Positions 30,859-38,141 of a stretch of 64,000 nucleotides of DNA are shown here, piece by piece. The notes under the pieces were generated by a model. That model was given only the letters and a program-made list of their open reading frames with translations. It was not told the origin of the DNA and ran no database searches. How positions within the stretch are numbered: position 1 is the stretch's first letter; each line of letters begins with the position of its first letter. Made by a program: the position numbers and the translations under genes. The stretch lies in NCBI RefSeq assembly GCF_900086645.1, contig NZ_LT576451.1, positions 2,604,001 through 2,668,000 on the forward strand. The letters run 5' to 3'. Origin of the DNA: Curtobacterium sp. 9128 (GTDB lineage Bacteria; Actinomycetota; Actinomycetes; Actinomycetales; Microbacteriaceae).

Positions 30859-32538
30859 TCAGTCGAGCAGCGCCGACCGGAGCGTGTCGAGGCCGATGCT
30901 CCCGAGCGCCAGCGCGCGGTGGTGGAAGGACTTCAGGTCGAACGCGGCACCCTCGCGCGCCGCGACCTCGTCACGGATCGACTCCCAGACGCGCTGTCCG
31001 ACCTTGTAGGACGGCGCCTGTCCCGGCCACCCGAAGTAGCGGGCGACCTCGAACCGGATGAACGCGTCGTCCATGTTGACGTTCTCGCGCATGAAGTCGA
31101 GCGCGTACTCCCACGTCCAGCCGCCGCCGTCCGGGTTGGTCTTCTGCAGGTGGACGCCGATGTCGAGGACGACGCGGGCCGCCCGCATGCGCTGCCCGTC
31201 GAGCATCCCGAGCCGGTCGCCCTCGTCGTCGAGGAACCCGAGCTGCTCCATCAGCCGCTCCGCGTAGAGCGCCCAGCCCTCGACGTGGCCGGACGACCCG
31301 GAGAGCTGCCGGCGCCAGGTGTTCAGCTCGCCGCGGTTGTAGACGCCCTGGCTGATCTGCAGGTGGTGTCCGGGGACGCCCTCGTGGTAGACGGTCGTCT
31401 TCTCGCGCCAGGTCTGGAACTCGGTCACCCGCTGCGGCACGGACCACCACATCCGGCCGGGCCGCGAGAAGTCGTCCGACGGACCGGAGTAGTAGATCCC
31501 GCCCTCCTGCGTCGGGGCGATGCGGCACTCGAGGCGCTTGATCGGGTCGGCGATGTCGAAGTACACGCCGTCCATCGCTCGGATCGAGGCGTCGCTCGTC
31601 TCCTGCATCCACCGCTGCAGGGCGTCGGTGCCGTGCAGCATCCTGGCCGGGTCCGCGTCGAGCACCTCGACCGCGCGGGCGACCGACGCGCCGGGTTCGA
31701 TGCGGTCCGCGATGCGCTCCTGCTCCGACCGCATGCGTGCGAGCTCCTCGAGCCCCCACTCGTACGTCTCGTCGAGGTCGACGACGGCACCGAGGAAGTG
31801 CCGGGAGTGCAGTTCGTAGGCATCACGGCCGACGGCGTCCACCGGGGTCGCCAGTGGCATCAGCTCGTGCTCGAGGAAGCGCCCGAACGACCGGAAGGAC
31901 GCGGCGGCGACCTCGCCACGACGGGCGAGCTCCGCCCGCACGGCGTCCGGGACGGGCGACCCGTCGTCGAGTGCCGCACTCTCGGCGAGCTGTCGGAAGA
32001 AGCCGTCCTCGGCTCCGCTCCGAGCCGCCTGCTCGGCGACGAGCTCGACCTGGCGCCTGGCCGGGGTGACGTCCTCGCGCGTGCCCTCGAGCAGGGTCTC
32101 GCGGAACCCCTCCAGCGCGTCCGGCAACGCGCCGACGCGGTTGGCGATGTCGTCCCAGTCCGATGCCGTGGCGGTCGGCATCAGGTCGATGATCTCGCGG
32201 AGCGACTGCGCGGGGCTGGCGATGACGTTGAGGTCACGCAGGTGGAGCTTCCGGTCGTACGACTCGACGACGAGGGCGAGCTCGGCGCCGAGGTCCGTCT
32301 TCGTCACGCGGTCGACGGCGTCCACCGGCTCCGCAGCGGCCAGGGAACGAGCGGCCGCCTTCGCCGCGTCCGCCATCGCGGCTGCCCCGGCCGGCGAGGT
32401 GTCGCCGTACTCCCCCGTGCGCCCGGGGACGCCGATGTAGGTGGCGACCGTCGGGTCGAGGTCGACGAGGGTGGTCACCCACTCCTCGGCCACACGGTCG
32501 ACGGCGGAGGGCTGGCGGGCGGGACGGTCTTCGGTCAT
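30859..32538 (-). CDS. DUF885-family protein, probable zinc metallopeptidase
   Basis: Cytoplasmic protein of the DUF885 family, which is related to zinc peptidases; substrate unknown. It has 559 residues. The metal-binding-type motif HEGVPGHH is at 385-392, followed about 35 residues later by GHVEGWALYAERL, which supplies the likely third ligand Glu. No signal peptide is evident. An ATG start. Co-oriented with rpsA and polA but separated by 186 and 687 bases, so it is probably its own unit. The repeat element A begins 54 bases upstream of its start codon and could contain or displace its promoter. Confidence 0.85.
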   Translation of the reverse strand: MTEDRPARQPSAVDRVAEEWVTTLVDLDPTVATYIGVPGRTGEYGDTSPAGAAAMADAAKAAARSLAAAEPVDAVDRVTKTDLGAELALVVESYDRKLHLRDLNVIASPAQSLREIIDLMPTATASDWDDIANRVGALPDALEGFRETLLEGTREDVTPARRQVELVAEQAARSGAEDGFFRQLAESAALDDGSPVPDAVRAELARRGEVAAASFRSFGRFLEHELMPLATPVDAVGRDAYELHSRHFLGAVVDLDETYEWGLEELARMRSEQERIADRIEPGASVARAVEVLDADPARMLHGTDALQRWMQETSDASIRAMDGVYFDIADPIKRLECRIAPTQEGGIYYSGPSDDFSRPGRMWWSVPQRVTEFQTWREKTTVYHEGVPGHHLQISQGVYNRGELNTWRRQLSGSSGHVEGWALYAERLMEQLGFLDDEGDRLGMLDGQRMRAARVVLDIGVHLQKTNPDGGGWTWEYALDFMRENVNMDDAFIRFEVARYFGWPGQAPSYKVGQRVWESIRDEVAAREGAAFDLKSFHHRALALGSIGLDTLRSALLD

Positions 32539-32592
32539 GCCTCGACCCTACCGACGCGCGCCGGCCTCGTGCTCGCGCCCGCCACCCGCCTG

Positions 32593-32716
32593 CGCGACTG
32601 GTCACAACACCCCGCGCGCACATTCCCGACCGGTCAGAGAACGTCGCGCAGAGGTTACCCAAACGACCCTTCGCGACCACCCGGCGGACCTGAGCGGGGT
32701 GTTGTGACCAGTCGCG
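32593..32716 (+). repeat. 120-bp inverted-ended element, copy A
   Basis: Perfect 23-base inverted ends (32593-32615 and 32694-32716) including GGTCACAACACCCCGC. The interior carries CCGACCGGTCAGAGAACGT on the left and ACCACCCGGCGGACCTGAG on the right, both repeated in copies B and C. Confidence 0.85.
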
Positions 32717-32817
32717 GGGAAGGCGACGGCGGCGTCGGCGCGCAGCGCAGGCGCGCGAGGCAGGCGCGCAAGGTACAGGCGTGCGGGTGCGTCGCGGGAT
32801 GGGAGAAGTGGCACCAG

Positions 32818-32939
32818 GCGACCGGTCACAACACCCCGCGCGCACGCCCTCGGCCGGTCAAAGAACGTTGGTCAGAGAGCGCCCAGACGACGGTCTGCGT
32901 CCACCCGGCGAACCTGAGCGGGATGTTGTGACCAGTCGC
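32818..32939 (+). repeat. 120-bp inverted-ended element, copy B
   Basis: 22-base ends 32818-32839 and 32918-32939 pair with two mismatches. The internal GGCCGGTCAAAGAACGT and CCACCCGGCGAACCTGAG align with copies A and C in the same orientation. Confidence 0.85.
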
Positions 32940-32958
32940 GGGCGGGGCGAAGGCGGGC

Positions 32959-33015
32959 GGGGTGCAGGCGTGTGTCCGTGCGGGGTGGAGGCGGCGGGGT
33001 GCAGGCGTGTGTCCG
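32959..33015. repeat. 20-bp direct repeat between elements B and C
   Basis: GGGGTGCAGGCGTGTGTCCG occurs at 32959-32978 and again at 32996-33015, a 37-base period. Confidence 0.8.
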
Positions 33016-33021
33016 GGCGGG

Positions 33022-33075
33022 GTGCGGGCGTGCGGGTGCGGGCGTGCGGGTGCGGGCGTGCGGGTGCGGGTGCGG
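33022..33075. repeat. 14-bp tandem repeat
   Basis: Unit GTGCGGGTGCGGGC, about three and a half copies. On the strand shown it is extremely G-rich and could form G-quadruplex-like structure. Confidence 0.8.
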
Positions 33076-33100
33076 CCCGGGATGGGGGACGTGGCACCCG

Positions 33101-33222
33101 GCGACCGGTCACAACACCCCGCGCGCGCACCCCCAACCGGTCGAAGAACGTGGCTCCGACGCCGCCGAACCGACGGGCAGCGACCACCCGGCGAACCCGA
33201 GCGTGGTGTCGTGACCAGTCGC
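33101..33222 (+). repeat. 120-bp inverted-ended element, copy C
   Basis: The left end GCGACCGGTCACAACACC... at 33101-33122 and the right end at 33201-33222 are complementary with a few mismatches, so this is the most diverged copy. Internal ACCGGTCGAAGAACGT and CCACCCGGCGAACCCGAG identify it. It ends 4 bases from the polA stop and may serve as the polA 3' structure. Confidence 0.8.
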
Positions 33223-33225
33223 GGG

Positions 33226-35898
33226 TCAGTGCGCGGCGGCCTCCCAGTTGGGGCCGGAGCCGACGGACACGTCGAGCGGGACGGTGAGGTCGGCCGCGCC
33301 GCCCATCCGGGTCCGCAGGATCTCCTCCACGCGGTCCTGCTCCCCCGGGGCGACCTCGAGGATGAGTTCGTCGTGCACCTGGAGCAGCAGCCGCGTGCCC
33401 ATCTCGCCGTCGCGCAGGTCGGCCGCGACGCCGAGCATCGCGATCTTCATGATGTCGGCGGCCGAGCCCTGGATCGGGGCGTTCAGCGCAGCACGCTCGG
33501 CGTTCTCGCGGAGGACGCGGTTCGGGCTCTTGAGGTCGGGGAACGGACGACGACGGCCGAAGATCGTCTCGGTGTAGCCGTCCTCACGGGCCTGCTCGAC
33601 CACGTTGCGGAGGTAGTCCCGCACCGCGCCGAATCGGGCGAAGTACTCGGTCATCAGGGTGCGGGCTTCGCTCTGCTCGATGCGGAGCTGCTTGGACAGG
33701 CCGAACGCGCTGAGTCCGTACGCGAGGCCGTACGACATCGCCTTGACCTTCGTGCGCATCTCCGGCGAGACGTCCGCCGGCTCGACACCGAACACCCGGG
33801 CGCCGACGAAGCGGTGCAGGTCCTCGCCCTCGTTGAAGGCCTGGATCAGCCCGGGGTCGCCGGAGAGGTGCGCCATGATCCGCATCTCGATCTGCGAGTA
33901 GTCCGCGGTGAGGAGCGTCGTGTACGGCTCGGCGACGGCGAACGCGGAACGGACCCGACGACCTACGGCGGTCTTGACCGGGATGTTCTGCAGGTTCGGG
34001 TCGGTCGAGGAGATGCGGCCGGTGCTGCTGCCGGTCTGCTCGTACCGGGTGTGGATGCGGCCGTCGACGACCGCGGCGTCGAGCGTGTCCACGATCTGCC
34101 GGAGCTTCGTGGCGTCACGGTGCTGGAGCAGGAGCCCCAGGAACGGGTGCGGGTGCTGCTCCTGCAGGTCGGCCAGGCTCGCGGCGTCGGTCGAGAAGCC
34201 CGTCTTGGTCTTGCGGGTCTTCGGCATCGCGAGCTCGGTGAAGAGCACTTCCTGCAGCTGCTTCGGCGAACCGAGGTTGACCTCGTGCCCGATCTCGGCG
34301 AACGCCTGCTGCGCGAGGTCGGCCGCGCGTTCCCCGAGCTCCTTCGAGAGGTTCGTGAGCACCGGGCGGTCGATGCCGACGCCGGTGGTCTCCATGTCGG
34401 CGAGGACCGACACGAGCGGGAGCTCGATGTCGTCGAGGACCCCAAGCGACCCGGCGTCGATGCGAGCCCGGAGCGCCGTCGTCACGCGGAGGACGTACCA
34501 GGCGTGCACGCCGACGTTCACGGGGTCGGTCTCCGGGACGAGCTGGTTCGGGTCCGCCGTCGGGAGCTCTTCACCGAGCTCCTGGTAGACGAGGTCGGTG
34601 AGCGGTTGGCCCTGCTTGCCCGGGTTCGCCAGCCAGCCCATGATGCGGGCGTCACCGGCGATGCCGTTCACCGCGATGCCGGCGGTGCCGAGCGCCTTCA
34701 CCGCGGCCTTGGCGTCGTGGAAGTGTTTCGGGGCGTCGGACGCGAACCACGCGGTCAGCTGCTCGTAGTCCTTCGCACCGCTGCCGCCCGGGACCAGGAC
34801 GGCGTCGTCGTGGGTGGCGATCCCGATGGCGCTGAGGCGGCCGTCGATGACCTCCACCGCGACGCCGTACCCGTTCTCGGCTGCTGCGGCGTTCTTCCGC
34901 TCGAGCCAGTAGCCGAGCTCTTCGTCGATCAGGGTCTTCACCGTCGGCGAGGCTGGTCCACCGTCGTCGACACCGCCCTCGACCGCGGGGGCCTCACCGG
35001 TCTCGCCGTTCCCGGCGACCTTGAACACGCGGTCGAGCAGCGTGCGGAACTGCAGCTTGGCGAACAGCTCGCGGACAGCGGCTTCGTCGAGGGGGCGGAG
35101 CGCGACGTCCCCCGGACCGACCGGCAGCTCGACGTCGGTGACGAGGCGGTTCAGCCTGCGGTTCCGGATCGCCCGGTCCTTCTGCTCGCGCAGGTTGTTG
35201 CCCACGACGCCCTTGATCTCGTCCGCGTGCTCGAGCACGCCGTCGAGCGAGCCGTACTGGGTGATCCACTTGACGGCGGTCTTCTCGCCGACCTTGTCGA
35301 TACCGATCAGGTTGTCGCTGGTCTCGCCCACGAGTGCGGCGATGTCGGGGTACTGGTGCGGCTCGATGCCGTAGCGCTCGTAGACCTTGTCGCGGTCGTA
35401 CCGCGTCAGTTCGGAGACGCCGCGGACGGACGGGTACAGCAGCGTGACGTCGTCGTTCACGAGCTGGATGGAGTCGCGGTCGCCGGACACCACGTAGACC
35501 TGGTAGCCCTGCGCTGCACCCTGCGAGGAGAGGGTCGCGAGGATGTCGTCCGCCTCGTAGTCCTCCTTCGTGACGGTGGTGATGCCCATCGCCTCGAGCG
35601 CCTGCTGCAGGAGCGGGATCTGGCCCTTGAACTCCGCAGGAGTCTCGGAACGGGTGCCCTTGTAGTCCTCGTACTCACGGGTGCGGAACGAGAACCGCGA
35701 GATGTCGAACGCGACCGCCAGGTGGGTCGGCTTCTCGCGCTGGAGGAGCATGAGCAGCATCGAGATGAAGCCGTGGATGGCGTTCGTGTGCTGCCCGTCG
35801 CGGTTCACGAAGCTGTCCACCGGGAGCGCGTAGAAGGCCCGGAAGGCGAGCGAGTGGCCGTCGATGACCATGAGGGTAGGCTTTGCGGAGTCCGACAC
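33226..35898 (-). CDS. polA: DNA polymerase I
   Basis: Repair and Okazaki-fragment polymerase. It has 890 residues: a 5'-nuclease domain (about 1-300, MVIDGHSLAFRAFYAL, VTKEDYEADDILATLS, VGETSDNLIG), a central 3'-5' exonuclease fold (about 320-510) whose catalytic acidic motifs are not recognisable, as usual in actinobacteria, and the polymerase domain with motif A DYSQIEMRIMAHLSGD, motif B RTKVKAMSYGLAYGLS and motif C VHDE at 841-844. A GTG start (35898) places the first conserved residue correctly. Divergent from a thioesterase gene with only 43 bases between starts. Confidence 0.97.
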   Translation of the reverse strand: MSDSAKPTLMVIDGHSLAFRAFYALPVDSFVNRDGQHTNAIHGFISMLLMLLQREKPTHLAVAFDISRFSFRTREYEDYKGTRSETPAEFKGQIPLLQQALEAMGITTVTKEDYEADDILATLSSQGAAQGYQVYVVSGDRDSIQLVNDDVTLLYPSVRGVSELTRYDRDKVYERYGIEPHQYPDIAALVGETSDNLIGIDKVGEKTAVKWITQYGSLDGVLEHADEIKGVVGNNLREQKDRAIRNRRLNRLVTDVELPVGPGDVALRPLDEAAVRELFAKLQFRTLLDRVFKVAGNGETGEAPAVEGGVDDGGPASPTVKTLIDEELGYWLERKNAAAAENGYGVAVEVIDGRLSAIGIATHDDAVLVPGGSGAKDYEQLTAWFASDAPKHFHDAKAAVKALGTAGIAVNGIAGDARIMGWLANPGKQGQPLTDLVYQELGEELPTADPNQLVPETDPVNVGVHAWYVLRVTTALRARIDAGSLGVLDDIELPLVSVLADMETTGVGIDRPVLTNLSKELGERAADLAQQAFAEIGHEVNLGSPKQLQEVLFTELAMPKTRKTKTGFSTDAASLADLQEQHPHPFLGLLLQHRDATKLRQIVDTLDAAVVDGRIHTRYEQTGSSTGRISSTDPNLQNIPVKTAVGRRVRSAFAVAEPYTTLLTADYSQIEMRIMAHLSGDPGLIQAFNEGEDLHRFVGARVFGVEPADVSPEMRTKVKAMSYGLAYGLSAFGLSKQLRIEQSEARTLMTEYFARFGAVRDYLRNVVEQAREDGYTETIFGRRRPFPDLKSPNRVLRENAERAALNAPIQGSAADIMKIAMLGVAADLRDGEMGTRLLLQVHDELILEVAPGEQDRVEEILRTRMGGAADLTVPLDVSVGSGPNWEAAAH

Positions 35899-35941
35899 CC
35901 GGACAGCCTACCGACGCCATCCGACACGGGAGTCCCAGCGC

Positions 35942-36367
35942 GTGACCGACGAAGCGACCACCACCGGCCCCGTCGACGAACGCCTCGCGGACCGCGGGAT
36001 GGGCGAGCTCGCCGACAAGATGGGCATGGTCATCTCGGAGCTCTCCGCGGAGCGCGCCGTCGGCACCATCCCGGTCGAGGGCAACCGGCAGCCGGTCGGG
36101 CTCCTGCACGGCGGGGCGTACGTCGTCCTGGCGGAGAGCCTCGGCTCGATGGCCGCGAACGTGCACGCCGGACCCGGTCGGTACGCGGTCGGCATCGAGC
36201 TGAACGCCTCGCACTCGCGGAGTGCCACCAGCGGCATCGTCACCGGCACGTGCACCGCGATCCACCTCGGCAACACGCTGACGACCCACGAGATCGTCCT
36301 CACCGACGAGCAGGGGCGACGCTGCTCCACCGTGCGCATCACGAACATGATCCGCGAGCGGCGCTGA
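35942..36367 (+). CDS. PaaI-type hotdog-fold thioesterase
   Basis: Probably hydrolyses an acyl-CoA thioester; substrate unknown. It has 141 residues from the GTG at 35942, chosen because GGGAG is 9 bases upstream and an earlier in-frame ATG would lie inside polA. The hotdog helix motif PVGLLHGGAYVVLAESLGSMAAN contains the conserved HGG and the acidic residue of the family, followed by VGIELNASHSRSA and VTGTCTAIHLG strands. It faces away from polA; a VOC-family gene follows 28 bases later in the same direction and may be co-transcribed. Confidence 0.88.
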   Translation: MTDEATTTGPVDERLADRGMGELADKMGMVISELSAERAVGTIPVEGNRQPVGLLHGGAYVVLAESLGSMAANVHAGPGRYAVGIELNASHSRSATSGIVTGTCTAIHLGNTLTTHEIVLTDEQGRRCSTVRITNMIRERR

Positions 36368-36395
36368 CCGACCGCTCCGACGCAGGGAGTCCGGC

Positions 36396-36770
36396 ATGGA
36401 CTGGAAGATCGAACTCATCATGGTCCCCGTCAGCGACGTCGACCGTTCCCGAGAGTTCTACGAACGCATCGGCTTCACCATCGACCACGACCAGCGTGTC
36501 TCGGACGACGTCCGGTTCGTGCAGGCAACCCCTCCCGGGTCCGCCTGCTCGATCGCGTTCGGCCAGGGCATCATGTCGCCCGACGTGCTGCCAGGGTCGC
36601 TGAAGTCCATCCAGGTCGTCGTCCCGGATGCCGACGAGGCCCTCGCACACCTGCAGGGCCTCGGGGTGGACGCCGTCGGCGTTGACGAGATGGCCTGGGG
36701 GCGGTTCGTGTTCTTCACCGACCCGGACGAGAACGCCTGGACGCTGCAGCAGCTCCCCGCACGCGGCTGA
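36396..36770 (+). CDS. VOC (glyoxalase/bleomycin-resistance) superfamily protein
   Basis: Single vicinal-oxygen-chelate domain of 124 residues with two beta-alpha-beta-beta-beta modules: VPVSDVDRSREFYERIGF at the start and SIQVVVPDADEALAHLQGLGV near residue 70, ending FFTDPDENAWTLQQ with the usual Glu/Asp-Pro-x-Gly-like turn (here DPDEN). It could be a metal-dependent enzyme or a binding protein; no substrate is indicated. An ATG start follows CAGGGAG. Probably in one unit with the thioesterase upstream; converges on a GNAT gene 16 bases away. Confidence 0.85.
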   Translation: MDWKIELIMVPVSDVDRSREFYERIGFTIDHDQRVSDDVRFVQATPPGSACSIAFGQGIMSPDVLPGSLKSIQVVVPDADEALAHLQGLGVDAVGVDEMAWGRFVFFTDPDENAWTLQQLPARG

Positions 36771-36786
36771 ACGACGGCGGCCGCGG

Positions 36787-37257
36787 TCAGTCCTCCGGAG
36801 GCCGCTGCAGCAGCAGCCGGGCGTCGCCGAAGCCGAGCCGCCGGTAGAGCCGTTCGCCGTCCACGCTCGAGTGGACCGACGTGCGCTCGGATCCGAGCTC
36901 GTCGGCGATCTCGAGCAGCCGGGCGACGAGTCGACCCGCGACCCCGCGCCCACGCAGGTCCGGGTGCACGTACACGGTCTGCACGTCGGCCGTGATGCGG
37001 CCACCCGGGCGGTCCGGTGCCGGCGGCCGGGCGACGAGCGCCAACCACGCCATCCCGAGCACGACGCCGTCGCGCTCGGCGACGACGCACCGGTGCGACT
37101 CCGGGTGGGCGACGGCGAAGTCCGTCATGGCGTCGCGGTACGACTCGGGCGTCTGCGCGGCCTGTCGGCCGTCCTCCTCGATGCTCCACCGCCACCGCAG
37201 GTCGGCAACCGCCGGCATGTCGGACGGACGGGAGGCACGGATCACGACGTCGTTCAC
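36787..37257 (-). CDS. GNAT-family N-acetyltransferase
   Basis: Acetyl-CoA-dependent N-acetyltransferase, acceptor unknown. It has 156 residues. The acetyl-CoA pyrophosphate loop is HPDLRGRGVAGRLVARLL (a Q/RxxGxG/A match), preceded by strand DVQTVYV, and the C-terminal ERLYRRLGF is a typical GNAT ending. The GTG at 37257 is preferred over an earlier in-frame start because GGTGGAG lies 5 bases upstream. It lies between converging and diverging neighbours, so probably monocistronic. Confidence 0.87.
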   Translation of the reverse strand: MNDVVIRASRPSDMPAVADLRWRWSIEEDGRQAAQTPESYRDAMTDFAVAHPESHRCVVAERDGVVLGMAWLALVARPPAPDRPGGRITADVQTVYVHPDLRGRGVAGRLVARLLEIADELGSERTSVHSSVDGERLYRRLGFGDARLLLQRPPED

Positions 37258-37311
37258 GGCTCCACCTTCGCAGATGGACACCACCGGAGACACGGAACGC
37301 CGCCGGAACCG

Positions 37312-37341
37312 CGAAACGCCGCCGAGAACGGCGGCGTTTCG
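37312..37341 (-). terminator. Terminator after pdtaR
   Basis: CGAAACGCCGCCG and CGGCGGCGTTTCG form a perfect 13-bp stem around AGAA, 21 bases beyond the response regulator stop on the minus strand. Confidence 0.75.
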
Positions 37342-37362
37342 GGAAGGAGCGGGTGTGAGCGA

Positions 37363-37968
37363 CTACTTCTTCGCGCTGAGCTGCTCGATGATCGCCTTGG
37401 CGACGTCGTGCATGGTCAGGCGGCGGTCCATCGAGGCCTTCTGGATCCACCGGAACGCCTCGGGCTCGGTGAGGCCCATCTTCTCGTTGAGCAGGCCCTT
37501 GGCGCGGTCGACGAGCTTGCGGGTCTCGAAGCGTTCGACCAGGTCGGCGACCTCGGCTTCGAGGGTGATGATCTGCTGGTGCCGCGAGAGGGCGATCTCG
37601 ATCGCGGGGAGCAGGTCGTTCGGCGTGAAGGGCTTCACGACGTACGCGAGCGCTCCGGCCTCGGTCGCACGCTCGACGAGCTCCTTCTGGCTGAACGCCG
37701 TGAGGAGGACGACCGGGGCGATGTGGTTCTTCGAGAGCTTCTCGGCCGCGGAGATGCCGTCGAGCTGGGGCATCTTGACGTCCATGATGACGAGGTCCGG
37801 GCGGAGGTCGGTCGCGAGCTGCACGGCGGTCTCGCCGTCACCCGCTTCGCCGACGACGTCGAACCCGTTGTCGCGGAGGATCTCGACGATGTCGAGACGG
37901 ATGAGCGACTCGTCCTCGGCGACGACGACACGGCGGGGTGCTGTTGCAGTTGCTTCTGAGTCACTCAC
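37363..37968 (-). CDS. pdtaR: ANTAR-domain response regulator, PdtaR-like
   Basis: Two-component response regulator whose output domain binds RNA and prevents transcription termination. It has 201 residues. The receiver domain spans about 13-130 with acidic Glu19-Asp/Glu, phospho-acceptor Asp63 (IMDVKMP) and Lys112 (VKPF). The coiled-coil and ANTAR domain spans about 138-197 with the family pattern LVDRAKGLLNEKMGLTEPEAFRWIQKASM. The GTG at 37968 is the start; the open frame extending further upstream only translates the neighbouring tRNA. The cognate kinase PdtaS is not in the window. Confidence 0.93.
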   Translation of the reverse strand: MSDSEATATAPRRVVVAEDESLIRLDIVEILRDNGFDVVGEAGDGETAVQLATDLRPDLVIMDVKMPQLDGISAAEKLSKNHIAPVVLLTAFSQKELVERATEAGALAYVVKPFTPNDLLPAIEIALSRHQQIITLEAEVADLVERFETRKLVDRAKGLLNEKMGLTEPEAFRWIQKASMDRRLTMHDVAKAIIEQLSAKK

Positions 37969-38007
37969 GTCCGAAAGCCTACTAGACGTCGGGAGCGCTG
38001 CTTGCAG

Positions 38008-38089
38008 TACGAGTGGCGGGACTTGAACCCGCACGCCGTGAGGCAGAGCATTTTGAGTGCCCCGTGTCTGCCGATTCCACCACACTCGC
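38008..38089 (-). tRNA. tRNA-Leu (anticodon CAA)
   Basis: Minus-strand transcript with acceptor arm GCGAGTG/CACTCGT (first pair G-T), D-arm TGGTGGAATCGGCAGACA, anticodon stem GGGCA/TGCTC around loop CTCAAAA (anticodon CAA), a long class-II variable arm, and the T-arm loop GTTCAAGTCC. Discriminator base A; CCA is not encoded. 82 nt. It lies 39 bases upstream of pdtaR on the same strand. Confidence 0.93.
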
Positions 38090-38141
38090 GAGGTGACTCA
38101 CGATACCAGCCCGACCCGTGCCTCCAGGCCGGTGCGTCCGG

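Larger units (their letters stand above)
32539..33225. other. 687-base spacer filled with repeats
   Basis: Three directly oriented copies of the 120-bp inverted-ended element (32593-32716, 32818-32939, 33101-33222) alternate with GC-rich tandem repeats. No gene is credible here, although frames stay open because of base composition. The third element ends 4 bases beyond the polA stop codon. Confidence 0.85.

Noticed and set aside
32593..33222. Repeats read as an insertion sequence
   Set aside because: Each unit is only about 120 bases with no transposase frame; a non-autonomous or structural repeat is the most that can be claimed.
32962..36603. A 1213-codon plus-strand frame over the repeat spacer and polA
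   Set aside because: Starts inside tandem repeats and is antisense to polA; base-composition artefact.
37969..38085. N-terminal extension of the PdtaR protein (MWWNRQTRG...)
   Set aside because: This is a translation of the tRNA-Leu gene and the spacer; the receiver domain begins after the GTG at 37968.
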